This document shows positions 1 to 11,381 of a stretch of 64,000 nt of DNA, piece after piece. The stretch spans positions 806,001 to 870,000 of the forward strand of contig JAAVLQ010000003.1 in NCBI GenBank assembly GCA_012103075.1. Reading direction: 5' to 3'. The position numbers and the translations under genes were made by a program. The notes under the pieces are model-generated. The model did no database searches, had not been told where the DNA came from, and saw nothing but the letters and a program-made list of their open reading frames with translations. The DNA comes from Brucella cytisi (GTDB lineage: Bacteria; Pseudomonadota; Alphaproteobacteria; Rhizobiales; Rhizobiaceae). Every line of letters starts with the position of its first letter. The first letter of the stretch is position 1.

Positions 1-1231
1 GGCAAGAGCGATCTCGGGCGGTTCGGCCTCGGTCTGAAAACTGCCTCTTTTTCGCAGGCACGACGCCTTACCGTAGCATCACGGAAAGGCAATGTTACCA
101 GCGTCCTTAGATGGGACCTCGATGTCCTGCGCGACGACAGGAGCGGCTCCCCGTCACTGCTTGAGGGGCCAGCGCCCGGGTCAGAGGAGCTTTTGAAAAA
201 TCTGGAACCTCTCGACCATGGGACGCTCGTGCTTTGGGAGAAAATGGACCGGATTGTCCCGCGCGGTGCACGGTCGCAGGATTTTCTCGAGGTGATTGAT
301 GTGATCGAGAAACATCTGGCAATGGTTTTTCATCGGTACATTGCCTCACGGAAGCTGACGATCCGTATCAACGGCAAGCCAGTGCAGGCATGGGACCCCT
401 TTTCTCGAAAGCCGATCGGACACGTGGCGCTCCGGCCGCGACCGGTTCGCTGTCAATGGTTACGAAATAGCGGTCGAAGGGTTTGTTCTTCCGCACAAGG
501 ATCGTCTTCCTGAGAAAACACGGGCCGAGGCGGCCGGACCCGATGGCTGGACATCGCAGCAGGGCTTTTACGTCTATCGGAACGAACGCCTGCTCGTAGC
601 GGGGCATTGGCTCGGACTTGGTCGCGGCCGTTCATGGACGAAGGAAGAGCCTTTCCGTCTTGCAAGGATCAGGCTCGATATACCCAACAGCGCCGATGAG
701 GACTGGACGATCGACATACGAAAATCGACAGCGCGGCCTCCATTGGAGGCCCGTCCCCGCCTGTCCCTGTTTGCCGAAGATGTCCGTCAGCGGGCACGAA
801 AAGTGTTTGCGTTCCGCGGCAAACCGGATCGAAGCGCAAAAACCGGACCGGTCGCACCGGCGTGGCGTGCCGATCGTCTGTCCGGCGGTATCCGATACAG
901 AATAGATGAACACCATACAGCGGTAGCCGCAGTGCTCGAGCAGGCGGGTCAACTGCGCGCCGACGTTCTGGCGATGCTCCGGATCATAGAAGAAACAGTC
1001 CCGGTCCAGCAAATCTGGCTGGATACGGCTGAGGCGAAGGACACACCCAAGACCGGCTTCGAGGGGACCCCGCCAGACGAGCTGAAATCCATCATGCAGA
1101 CAGTATTCAACAGTCTCGTCAACCGAAAGGGCCTGTCGCAAGAACAGGCTCGCCGGCAGATGGCAGTGACAGAGCCGTTCGATGCATGGTCCTCATTTGT
1201 CGAAACACTCACATTTGAACCAAAGGAATAG
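1..1231 (+). CDS. MORC/MutL-type GHKL ATPase, 5' partial
   Basis: Partial ATPase cut by the window edge. It opens on the glycine-rich ATP-lid motif DLGRFGLGLKTASFSQ of the GHKL (Hsp90/MutL/histidine kinase) fold; the upstream N box is outside the window. A transducer-like middle part follows (GFYVYRNERLLVAGHW, then LGLGRGRSWTKEEPFRLARI) and a helical tail ends in LTFEPKE. The reading frame moves by one base in the C4T4 run near 396, where WDPF is followed in the next frame by LESRSDTW. The gene ends 4 bp before the Z1 gene, so the two are in one operon. In known prokaryotic MORC systems this ATPase is thought to act as a DNA-clamping or looping motor for restriction. The family assignment rests on the lid motif plus the neighbours. 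Confidence 0.8.
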
Positions 1232-1235
1232 TTTT

Positions 1236-4069
1236 TTGAGCAACGAAAAAGTTGTCAAGTTTGCCCGGGAACTCCTGATGGAAGAGGAGCGAAGTGGGAT
1301 CAGCCCCGGATTGATCAGTACAAAGATCGATCAGGTGCTGATGTTCAAACCTGCCCGGAGGGAGGGACTGGATCGCGACGCTGCCATCAATGAACTGGTT
1401 CGCCGTTTCAGCATCTGGGTAGGCGCGGATTCAACAATCCAGAACGATGAAGGTCACAAAGCGTGGCTCAACGCGGGTCGGAAAGGCGACTGGCGTTACT
1501 GGCAGCGTTACCGCGAATATCTCGAGGGAAAAATGTCGGTTGTTGCTGTGGAGGGGCTCGACCGGTCGACGGATACCATACTTGGCATGCTCGAGGACCC
1601 TGCACGTGACGGGCCATGGGACCGGCGAGGGCTGGTGGTCGGCCATGTGCAATCGGGCAAGACTGGAAACTATACCGGGCTTGTCTGCAAGGCGGCCGAC
1701 GCAGGCTACAAGATCATTATTGTACTCGCCGGCCTCCACAACAATCTCAGATCCCAGACGCAAATGCGCCTCGATGAAGGTTTTCTCGGTTATGAAACCC
1801 GACCGATCGCCGATGATATCCGGGAGATCGGCGTTGGCCTTATCGACCGGGATCCGTCCATCCGTCCCAACTACGTTACCAACCGGACCAATAATGGCGA
1901 CTTCAGCACCGCGCGGGCCAATACCCTCGGGATCACGCCCGAACAGCGCCCCCGGTTGTTCGTCATCAAGAAAAACAAGACGGTTCTGGAGCGCCTGCTC
2001 GGCTGGATTCGGCATCATGTCGCAGACGGACAGGATGAGAACGGACGCAGGATTGTGCAACGGCTGCCACTGCTCCTGATCGATGACGAAGCCGATCACG
2101 CTTCGGTCGATACGGGAGAGCAGGTATTCGGGGAGGACGGAGCGCCCGACGAGGAGCACCAGCCGACTGCCATCAACAGTCTTACCCGCAAGATTCTGCA
2201 TACTTTTACGCGCTCCGCGTATGTTGGATACACCGCGACGCCGTTTGCAAACATTTTTATTCACGAAAGAGGACAGACCAAAGAGGAAGGTCCCGATCTT
2301 TTCCCCTCGGCCTTCATCGTAAACCCGGCGGCACCCTCCAGTTATGTGGGCCCTGCGCAGATCTTCGGCTTGCAGTCGACGTCGGGGCGGACCGCAGGGC
2401 TGCCCCTGTTCCGGCCCGTTGCAGATCACACCGGCGAAGACGGCAAGGGCGGCTGGATGCCGCACACACACAAGAATGGCTACGTGCCCCTGACAGACCG
2501 CGAAAGTGGTCTGCCGCTGTCACTTGAACAGGCAATTGACTCGTTCCTAATTGCCTGTGCGGTACGTGATCTGAGGGGTCAGGGCGATGCCCATTCCTCG
2601 ATGCTCGTCCATGTGACGCGATTTACCTCTGTCCAGAAACACGTTCACGAAAAGGTCGAAAACTACGTTTCCAAGCTGAAGCAGCGTCTTGTCCGTCGGA
2701 TCGGCCACGAAACGGCTGTTGGTCGCCTTGAGCAATTCTGGCTCTCGGACTTCGTGCCGACAAGCGCCACAGCACAGTCAGAATTTCCGGTTTTCGCGGA
2801 CGACGCCAGCCTGCCCGAATGGTCCGAGGTACTGGAGATGGTCACCCGGATCATCGCCGACGTCGACGTCAGAATGATCAACGGGACAGCGAAGGACGCG
2901 CTGGATTATGCCGATCAGCAGGGTCAAGGTCTGAAGGTAATCGCGGTCGGTGGAGACAAGTTGTCCCGAGGTCTCACTCTTGAAGGCCTTTGCACAAGTT
3001 ACTTTCTGCGCACCTCCAAGATGTATGACACTCTCATGCAGATGGGCAGATGGTTCGGTTATCGGCCGGGCTACATCGATCTGTGCCGGCTGTACACGAC
3101 CGATGAACTTGCCGACTGGTTCGGACACATCGCGGACGCGGCAGAAGAGTTGCGGGAGGAGTTCGATCTGATGGCAGCGGCAGGTTCGACACCCCGGGAC
3201 TATGGGCTGAAGGTCCAATCCCATCCGGTGCTACTCGTGACATCCCGGCTCAAAATGCGATCAGCACGAAGCCTTATGCTATCGTTCAGCGGCGGGTTTC
3301 TGAAACGATATCTCTTTTTTCAGAGAAGGGCGTCTTGCAACGAAATCTGGACGCAACAGCCAGCCCGGTGCGCCAGCTCGGTCCCGGCGAGGATGACCCG
3401 GTTCGACAGCGTGGCCACAGCACATCGCAATGGAAGGGTCGCCTGTGGAATGATGTTCCCGCAGCACAGGTCATTGATTTCCTCAACGCATACAAGACCC
3501 ACCCGGACGCCTACAAGGTGAACAGCGTCTTGCTTGCCGAGTTCATCACCCGGATGAACGTGGACCGGGAGCTTACCAGCTGGACTGTGGCGGTGATCGG
3601 CGGCGGACGCGGGAAATCCTTCCCGCTGACGGAAGATCTCGAAATCCAGATGGCGAAGCGCACGGCAGAAGGGCCCGGTAACCGATACTCGATCGGGCGG
3701 TTGCTTTCACCGCGGGATGAGGCGATCGATCTGACCGGGGAAGAATGGACTGCTGCCCTTGATGCCACGAGGAAGGGCTGGAAGCCTGACCCTGCTCGGT
3801 CAAAATCCACGGAACCGCCTGATGAGCCATCCGGCCCATCAATCCGCAAAGTTCGGGGTGAAGGTGTGCCCGGACAGGCCGGTCATCCCGAGCGCGGACT
3901 GTTGCTGCTGTATGTCCCGGATCCGGCAGAGGCGGGGGCGCCCGTTGATCCCCTTCTCCCGCCTGTCGTCGCGTTCGGTATCAGCTTCCCCTCGAGCCAC
4001 TCAGGCACGAAGGTCGAATACAAGGTCAACAACGTTGCATGGACACAGGAGTACGGCGGTGCTGACTGA
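1236..4069 (+). CDS. Z1 domain protein (superfamily II helicase-like)
   Basis: About 945-residue putative SF2 helicase of MORC-linked restriction loci. The TTG start at 1236 is chosen because AAGGA lies 8 bp upstream and it directly follows the ATPase stop. Walker A is GHVQSGKT near residue 135, the DEAD-like motif is LIDDEADH near 280, and YTATPFAN (motif III-like) is near 330. The Z1 signature runs from VGGDKLSRGLTLEGL through QMGRWFGYRPGYIDLCRLYT at about 565-625. The frame changes near 3290, where LSFSGG resumes as VSETISL one frame over, consistent with a G lost from a G run. The C-terminal 250 residues are less conserved. Its role in coupling ATP hydrolysis to cleavage by the neighbouring nuclease is inferred from family context. 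Confidence 0.88.
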
Positions 4070-5070
4070 TACTGACGAACTGGAAACTGCATGGCGTGCA
4101 CTGGCTGGCCAGAAAGCCGACAAGGGCTGGCTGACCGTGGCACTCGGTCATTCCAGTCCACGGTTCAGGGGTGGCATTGTTTTCCCGGAGGGGGGGAAAC
4201 CCTGCTGGTCGGCTTTAACGTTGGTTCAGAACTCCGGAAGGCCGATCTTCCTGAAGGAACCGGTTTCCGGGTCGAGATCTCAAAAGAGAGTTTTTCGGCC
4301 GGTTTCAGCACCGGTTATGCCTGACGCGTCAGTCCGGGGCCGGCCGTGATCTGTTCGTTCAAATGGCAGCTGATATCGTTTCTGCACTCTCCCGCACGAC
4401 GACACAGTCCGATTCCCGGCTGTTGAGCCTCATGCTGGCCCGGATCCGGGCATGGCAGGAATTTATGCGGAAACCACGCACCGACCTCCTGCGCCCCGAA
4501 GAGGAGCTTGGTCTGTTTGGCGAGTTGACTTTCATGCGGGAAGCAATCGCCGGTGGAGCGGCCGTTGCAGACGTGGTGCATGCATGGAACGGTCCCTCAA
4601 GAAGCCTCCGGGATTTTCAGACCGCTGTGATCGGCGTCGAGGTCAAGGCAACGCTGTCGGTGAAAAGCTTTTCTGCACATATCAGCTCACTGGAACAGCT
4701 GGACGGAATGAAAGAACGGGCCGTTCTTCTGGCCGCAATCCGTTTCAGCCTGCACGACGCGGGCCAGACCCTTCCCGAGCTAATTAGCGCGATGAGGCAA
4801 CTTGCCGCCGACGGAGACGTACTCTCCACCCTTAACCGGACGCTTATGTTGTCCGGTTTCGTGGACGAGGCTTCGGAACTCTACAAACGGCGGTTTATCC
4901 CCCTCAACATTCGGCTCTTCGAAGTGAACGAAGCATTCCCCGCACTTGTTCGCAGCAGGACAAGCCCGGAGATCCGCGCTGCCGAGTATGAAATTGATCT
5001 TGATCTCGTGGCTTGCGTCCCTCTGACGCTTGGAGCCGCATTGCAGCAATACGGAGTTTTCAGCGAATGA
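4059..5070 (+). CDS. PD-(D/E)XK motif protein (DUF4420 type)
   Basis: Predicted nuclease subunit of the MORC-Z1 operon, about 337 residues. The GTG start at 4059 has AGGAG 8 bp upstream and overlaps the end of the Z1 gene. The core is the block EEELGLFGELTFMREAI near residue 148, then AWNGPSRSLRDFQ and the catalytic-type VEVKAT near 194 (E-x-K). This order is the hallmark of the PF14390-like family. Two frame changes occur, one in a run of seven G at 4190-4196 and one near 4320, each followed at once by family-like sequence. It overlaps the next gene by ATGA at 5067-5070. It most likely supplies DNA cleavage; no substrate specificity can be read from the sequence. Confidence 0.85.
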
Positions 5071-6854
5071 CACTTGAGGAATTTCTCGTCCAGACCCAGT
5101 CAGAGGTGCGGTCGATGGTATCGGACCGGATGGTCGCCGGAACCTATCTCAAGGATGAAGCGGCGTTTACGGACGTTGTTATGCAGCACATGGCAGAATG
5201 CGGGATGACGTTCGATCCTCGTGTCCTCCATATAGAGCGGACCGTTTCGGGTTCGAAGCTGAAGCTCAATGGATATGCGGTCTCCGACGACGCTGACCGG
5301 TGGATTTGTTTGTTACGCTCTATGACGGGGTCGACACTGTACAGCCAATTGCGGACGCAGACGTCGTGCGCGCGGCAGAGCAGTGCCTCAAATTTCTCGG
5401 AAAGTCTGCCGACGGAAAGCTCGTGGCCGCGATCGACCCCTCCGATGACGCCTATGAGTTCAGCCTTACGATCAAGGATTGCTACGAAGATCTCGAGCAG
5501 ATCAGGGTTTACATTTTGACGGACCGCCGGGCAAAAACGCGCGTCTTCAAGCCCCGGGATGTCGCAGGGAAATCAGTCCGCCTCGAGGTCATGGATATAG
5601 AACGTCTCCACCGTCACTGGTCCGAAGGCAAACCCCGTGACGAGCTTGTAGTCAGTTTCGAGGAAGTCTGTGGCTCTCCCCTACCCTGTGTCTATGTCCC
5701 GGGCGAAAACGAGGAATACGACTACGCGCTCACTGCAATTCCAGGGGGCGACGCTGCGGCTGCTGTATGAGCGCTACGGAGCAAGGCTGCTCGAAGCCAA
5801 CGTACGATCATTCCTCAGTCAGACCGGCAAGGTCAACAAGGGTATCCGGGATACGCTGCGTGATGCACCCGAACGTTTCATGGCCTACAATAACGGTATT
5901 GTATTGATTGCGGACGAGGCGAGCCTTGCGCGCGCGGCCGACGGTTCAATGGGCCTCGCGTGGCTTAAAGGCATGCAGATCGTGAACGGCGGCCAGACGA
6001 CTGCGTCGATATATTTCACAAAGCGCAAACATCCTGACATTGATCTCACGCGCGTACGTGTGCCCGCAAAGGTTATTGTCCTGCATTCCCATAACCCTGA
6101 CGCCGAGGAGCTGCTGATCAGCGATATCTCGCGCTATGCAAACAGCCAGAATGCGGTGAAAGTATCGGACCTGTCGGCAAACAAGCCGTTTCACGTCGAG
6201 CTGGAGAAGCTCGCGCTCTCGACCTATTGCCCGGATGGTACCAACAGGTGGTTCTACGAACGTGCGGCGGGAAGCTACAACGTAATGCTTGCCCGTGAGG
6301 GGACGACGCCGGCGAGGCTGCGGCAGATCAAGGAAGCTATCCCGCCCGGTCGAAAGATCACAAAGACCGACTTGGCGAAATACGTTCAGGCTTGGGGCCG
6401 CAAACCTCAGATCGTGTCTCTCGGCAACCAGAAGAACTTCGACCGCTTCATGTCGGATGACGACACCGTCACCTCAGTTGTTCCAGACGTCTCGAGATAC
6501 AAGCACGCAATTGCGCAGACTATCCTTTTCGAACGGCTCAGAAGATCGTGCGGGCCGGGGATTCCGGGCGTACCGGGCAAATATCACCGCCTACACGGTC
6601 GCGTCATTGTCTGAGATTGCCGGCAGCAGGTTATCGCTGGATGCCATTTGGCAAAAGCAGGGTCTGTCATCGCAGCTTTCCGGGTACATCAGCAAGCTGG
6701 CTGTGCGGGTGAACGATATCCTGAGGGACGATGCGGGTGCCCGGCAGGTATCGGAATGGGCTAAGAAGGACGAATGCTGGGAGAGTCTGAAATCATCGTC
6801 GCTGCCGCCGCCTCCCACGGAGACATCCCTGAAATGTCGCGTAGTCACGCATGA
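5067..6854 (+). CDS. AIPR family (abortive infection phage resistance) protein
   Basis: About 595 residues, starting in an ATGA overlap with the nuclease gene and ending in another ATGA overlap at 6851. The AIPR core is clear: LLYERYGARLLEANVRSFL near residue 232, VNKGIRDTL, ERFMAYNNGI near 270, IVNGGQTTASIY near 304, DISRYANSQN near 353, and the C-terminal ANITAYTVASL. At least three single-base shifts are seen, near 5300 (DRW versus LDLFVTLYDG), at the G run near 5745, and near 6560. AIPR proteins occur in phage-defence loci and are regular partners of MORC and Z1 proteins. Their biochemical action is not established, and here it is inferred to be a defence accessory or effector. Confidence 0.85.
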
Positions 6855-7571
6855 CGGGCGGTGTTCTCTCAGCAGCCTTCAGTGGTGCTGTGTTCAAGCG
6901 ATTGAGTGCAGTCGAGACGGACATCACTCGCTCCAACCAGCACGAGTTTAACGGTTCAAAGCCCCTGATCGGACTGTTCGGGAAAGAGCATCCGCAAAAG
7001 TTGCCAACAGACTTCATCAGGATGTCTGACGACGGCAGTGTTTTGGCCGAAACCGGGATGCTCACCGGTACGATGCTCGGGCTCGGCATCCCACGCGATC
7101 CGAGTACAGGCTGTACTACTACGACAATTTGGTGACCGCGAAGGCGCGCGAAGGCGACTTTCTCCTTATCGGTAAGAGGCACGACGGTTCGACGCTCGTT
7201 TTAATGGCTCCCGGTTCCGGCTTGGCGGCAGCCCGAATTGCATGGTTGTTCGGGATCGAAGTTGAGCCGGTGCCGCGTTTGCCGCTCTGGACCTCAGTGA
7301 AGATGAGCGTTCGGCCCTTGGTGATGGGTTCGGAATTTCGCCAGACAAAGGATCGTTGTGGGAAAGCGAGCTGGATCCGGTCTTGTCGGATGACGGAAAA
7401 AGCAGGCTGCCGGCTGTCCGGGCGGTACAGCAGCTTATCGGCGTAGAAAGAGACTGGAAGAGTGGTGGTGACTGGCTGACCGCATCGGGCGAAGAGGATG
7501 GTTCTCCATCGTCGCTGAATGACATTGCACATCTGCTCGCCGGTTCCGGCTTGGCCAAGTCGCCGAGTTGA
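6851..7571 (+). pseudogene. EcoRII-like restriction endonuclease, effector-domain remnant
   Basis: Begins in an ATGA overlap with the AIPR gene. The text resembles the N-terminal effector-binding (B3-like) half of type IIE EcoRII enzymes: VFKRLSAVETDITRSNQHEF, then DNLVTAKAREGDFLLIGKRH and GLAAARIAWLFGIE. Later sequence (ALDLSEDERSALG, LWESELDPVLSDDG) reads in another frame and stops at 7569-7571. The total is about 240 residues, compared with roughly 400 for EcoRII, and no C-terminal PD-(D/E)XK catalytic core is seen before the minus-strand HNH gene begins. Either the catalytic half was lost or this is a stand-alone target sensor. Two shifts are needed to read it through. Family assignment is moderate. 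Confidence 0.6.
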
Positions 7572-7601
7572 TAGCGAAGAGCTCGAAAATTGTCGGTTCC
7601 T

Positions 7602-8227
7602 CTAGCGTGCCTCATTTGCGTGGAGTCTCTCACCGTCAACCTGGCGTAGCGAAGACAGTCTTTGCTTCAGCATATCTTTGATATGCATATAGTTCTCGCC
7701 ACCCTTCGCCATGTGGATGTGAACTGCCTTATGGCAGTTCGGGCATAGGAGGGCGAAATCTGCGGCTGTAACCCTGTATTCTGCCGTTTTGCTGGCGATC
7801 GGGATAATGTGGTGGGCTTCAATATAGGGAACTCCGTAGCGCAAGTTGAAATCGTCATCGCATATTTCGCATCGGGATGCGTTTTTGCTCTTAACCAAGC
7901 TCACAGCCAGTGTGCTTCTTTCGGTACGGATGTGTGTGACATACGTTTGACGCCCCTCCGGCAGTGACCAATCATCGACATCCTGCACATCTCCGATATT
8001 GGCCCACCGCTCGGGGTGACGAATTTCTTTTCAATGGAGGCTACGGCAAACAGTCCTTCGAAGTACCAGTTTCTTCCGCGATCCGTGAAAAGCAGGATTG
8101 GATATCCTGCCCGGGGCTGCTCCAGCAGGACCCTGTTTGCTATCTCATCATAGGAGATGACATCCTTCCTCGCCTTGAACGAGTAGTTGTAAGTAGTCAT
8201 TGTCTCGTCGAGCCAGCCATCGTGCAC
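7602..8227 (-). CDS. HNH endonuclease with N-terminal sensor-like domain
   Basis: About 208 residues with one frame change near 8025. The C-terminal half is a canonical HNH/treble-clef nuclease: CEICDDDF, IEAHHIIPIASK, and ALLCPNCHKAVHIH, giving paired CxxC zinc ligands and the HH catalytic pair. The N-terminal half (ISYDEIANRVLLEQPRAGYP, LLFTDRGRNWYFEGLFAV) looks like a small beta-rich domain of the kind that precedes HNH modules in modification-dependent nucleases; that reading is inference. The start is a GTG at 8227, with an alternative ATG ten codons in. It is convergent with the EcoRII-like remnant and could be a separate modified-DNA restriction gene. Confidence 0.75.
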
Positions 8228-8232
8228 ATATG

Positions 8233-8670
8233 AGCGGGACGGGTTTTGATGATAACCGCACGGGTTTTCTCTCCCGACCTGATCCAGTTTATCCCCTGTT
8301 GTGGCGTGTTGCCGATAACGAAGTCCGTTCCATCGTAGTAGGGGATTCAGCGACTTTCGAGAACTGGATTACATCAAAGAGGTTTCGCTTGCTGATCATC
8401 ACGCCTTGCTTGATGTCAAATATTTCCTTCGCACTACTCAAAATCATTGGAACTTCTCGGCCTTTTTGCCGTCACGCAGACGTCTATGAAGATTCTCTTT
8501 CCGGAGGCAGTGTGCGTATGTTTACTTCCCATTTCATGAAAATCGAAAGCGCAGAGAGCGTAGCTGCTCCTCGGTGAAGAAATGCCAACTAGGGGCAAGA
8601 CCAATATGCTCTTGAAGGGATTCAAACACTCCGCGCCAAATTAATCGACCATCGCCGCCGGTAAGTGCTT
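8233..8670 (-). pseudogene. Degraded ORF upstream of the HNH gene
   Basis: Coding-like minus-strand text in three frames. In order it reads LIWRGVFESLQEHIGLAPSW, FFTEEQLRSLRFRF, SGKRIFIDVCVTAKRPRSS, SSAKEIFDIKQGV, NLFDVIQF, YDGTDFVIGNTPQQGINWI and SGEKTRAVIIKTRPAHM. The segment IFDIKQGV faintly recalls target-recognition segments of type I/IIG specificity proteins, but this is not secure. The end overlaps the HNH start. It may be the 5' partner of the HNH gene, broken by several indels. No function is assigned. Confidence 0.35.
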
Positions 8671-8679
8671 GTTTTTTAG

Positions 8680-11132
8680 CTAACGACGGTCGTATTTCTG
8701 CTTTCCGGCGCTTGCTATAACTCGCTTACTCTCTACGTCAAATGTTTGTTGCAACTTATCCGCGAAACCCTCGCCGACGGGTATTTTTAAATCGAATAGT
8801 TCATTCTCGCGCTGCTCTTCACGCGCGAGATACGAGATGAACTGTTTGGTGCGTTCTAAACGAATTCTCACCCGTTCCGTCCGCTCTCTGCTCAGGAAAA
8901 GCTTATACTCTTCATTTGCGTATGACGTTATACTGTTACAAACCTGTTCATCGTAATAATTACAATCGGCAAATACAAGATCAAGATATGTGAAGGTGAA
9001 TGCGAGCTCGTTAAGCATATACAAGCCATAGTTGGTCGTTCGTACTTGATCAACACTTTCATCAAAATAGTCTAGACGGTTATTCGCCTCGACAAACCCA
9101 TGCTGCAGAAGAATATCCATGCATTGCGCGAAATCTTCAGCCATCCGGAACGTTTCAACGAAGTAGGACCGCAGTTCGGCAATTGTCACAAAGTCGGACG
9201 AGCCTCCTCCAATATTTTTTGCAAGCCGTCGCAAAATTCGTAAACTCGTAAAATGCGAGGCTAGCCTGCTGTCGCGAGCTTGGAAAATGTTCGGAATATC
9301 GCTGAGCTGTTCGTCGTAGAAATAGCGCGTCGGCACCATGACTGGCTTGATTACTTGGTGGATTTGGAAATTCCACCGGCCGGCGTCAAGCATTTCCTGC
9401 ACGTTAGTATAACCGGAGAGCAGAAATGATCGGAATAAATCCAGCGTAAGCCTTATGTCACCGTGTCCGCATGCCGTAAGAAAACTGTTGAGTGGGGATT
9501 CGGTATCACGGATCCCACTCGCAACGATCTCTAGATATTTGCAGCAATCATTTATAAGATCGGCATCCGTAGCAGCTGTTATCTCCGAGCGCCGCTTTTC
9601 GTTCCGCAATAGGCCGATCGTGTATTCAAGGCGCTTAAGGAAAACTGTTGAAGGCTTAGGGGAGCTGAGATGGAAACCGGAGTTTTGGAAGGCATCCAAG
9701 ACGCCATGTATTTTCGAGTTGTGAAAGCGCTCCTCGCGCATGGAGATCAGCGTGATGCATGACAGGCTCCGCGCAATCTCTTGGGCCGTCGTAAAGCAGA
9801 AATCTTGAATTGGGCCACTGTACTGGTCAGTATTATCGATAACAACGACCACGCCCTTACCGGCTGCAGCGCTATTTTCAGCTAAACGGGTTGCACAATA
9901 TTCAAGATCGTTTTTCCAAGCCGAAACAAGGGTTCAACCTGTCATTATATATTTCACCGCCCCTCGGCAGGCCTGAAAGCTCCTGACGCGAAGCTGTTTC
10001 AAACCTGTCCGAAAAAAGATCTCGCAACAAGACTTCGCGGGGTGAGGACAGCGTCTGGTCAACATCGAGGTCGCGAACAAGACGACGCCAGATTTCCGAA
10101 TGTATCCGTGACTTCTCTTCGGGAACCTCTAACATGTCGACAACGGCAGTAACTGCGTTGTCTCTCAACCACCTTGGCGGCGTGTGCCTAAGTAATCTTC
10201 TAATGAAGGTCGATTTTCCGGCTCCCTTCCCTCCAAAGAGAACGAGAACCTCACCACCACGCGCATTTTTCAAATTCTTTGTGATGCGACCGCCGATTGA
10301 CCCGCCTTTTCCGGTGTCGCTTAACTGCTCCACTCCATATTGCTCGAAATATGGAGTCAGGGAGTCCTTAATAACCGATCTCATTCCTGAAAGGACCTGA
10401 TTGTAATTTCGATCAGATACATAGCACCGATCCATGAGCTCTGTCTGATCATCTGAAATGACGCCAAAGAGCCGGTTGACGATCGGCCGTAACGTTGAGG
10501 CAAGACGGTTAGACGAAATCGGGTGCGAGTACGGCAGTATCCGATCTTTGGCGATATAAACTTGACGATCCTTCGGTGGTGCGCTCGACAACGTACTGAC
10601 GAGAGACGCATGTTCCGTAATGGCGATGAAGGAGAAAGCATTCGTTGCCTTGGTGCTTTCCTCTAAGAAGAATCTAAGGTCTCGTATAACGAAGGCCTTA
10701 AGCTCATCCCAACGTTTCCCTTTTTTCGAAACATTTGAATGCAATCCACTCGTTCCCGTTTGTGATTGCCGCATACTCACACCCGACATCCATGCAGTAC
10801 TCACGCACCTGCTGCATAGTCGATCTAATATTGGCATCGCTTTGAAGCTGTTTGATACCGAGATAGCAAAACAACTCTCCGGCTTTATGAGGGATTGGTA
10901 GTTCGAAGGCTTTTCCGATACGCTTTGCTTCGACCAGAAACATGAACTCGCCATTGGGGCGCGTTAAAACGTAGTCAGCAAATCCGGGCGCAATAAACTC
11001 TTCGACCTTTGTTCTTGCCCTCGGCCAACCAAGTATATCGTGCAAAACGGTGTCGATGACCTTGTGCCGGGTTTCCGCCTCGTTGGCCTCTTCTGTTTTA
11101 AGAATAGCTGCTAGATCAAGCAAGTCGTGCAT
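8680..11132 (-). CDS. PD-(D/E)XK nuclease fused to P-loop NTPase, stand-alone defence candidate
   Basis: About 817 residues read with two frame changes, near 10720 and 9930. The N-terminal 120 residues resemble the HsdR_N type nuclease fold: D53 in FADYVL, then E68 and K70 in FLVEAKRIG. A P-loop module follows, with Walker A GGKGAGKSTFIRRLL near residue 300 and a hydrophobic Walker B strand VVVVIDNTDQ near 427. The last 350 residues are helical with a winged-helix-like stretch (DFVTIAELRSYFVETFRMAE) and no recognised sensor repeat. The layout of nuclease effector, NTPase switch and C-terminal sensor is that of STAND-like conflict proteins, but the NTPase subfamily is not recognised. The ATG at 11132 faces the sigma-like gene across 249 bp, so the promoters are divergent. 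Confidence 0.7.
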
Positions 11133-11381
11133 TTATCGGCCTATCAAACATCTGACGACCGAAGCTTGACACCAAAAGGATCGAGAGATCAACGAGGCCA
11201 CAGAGTAATCCCGCGAATTATGATGTCGATTGCCACCTGCGCGCGTACATGACTGGTCCTACTTTGATAGCAAAACTCGTTTACAAACGCGCCTTCGAAT
11301 TGTCTCTCTACGATTACCACTTGCTTTTGTTATCACTCGGAAAAATGATACGTTCAACCTAAGCGAGCCAAGGATTCGTTT
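11133..11381. promoter_or_regulatory. Divergent intergenic region between defence loci
   Basis: A 249-bp gap between the minus-strand nuclease-NTPase gene and the plus-strand sigma-like gene, so both promoters should lie here. It is AT-richer than its flanks. No clear palindrome or strong -35/-10 pair was found by eye. Confidence 0.4.

Noticed and set aside
1431-2471. A 346-codon open frame on the minus strand under the Z1 gene
   Set aside because: It lies wholly inside a conserved gene in high-GC DNA and has no family-like content.
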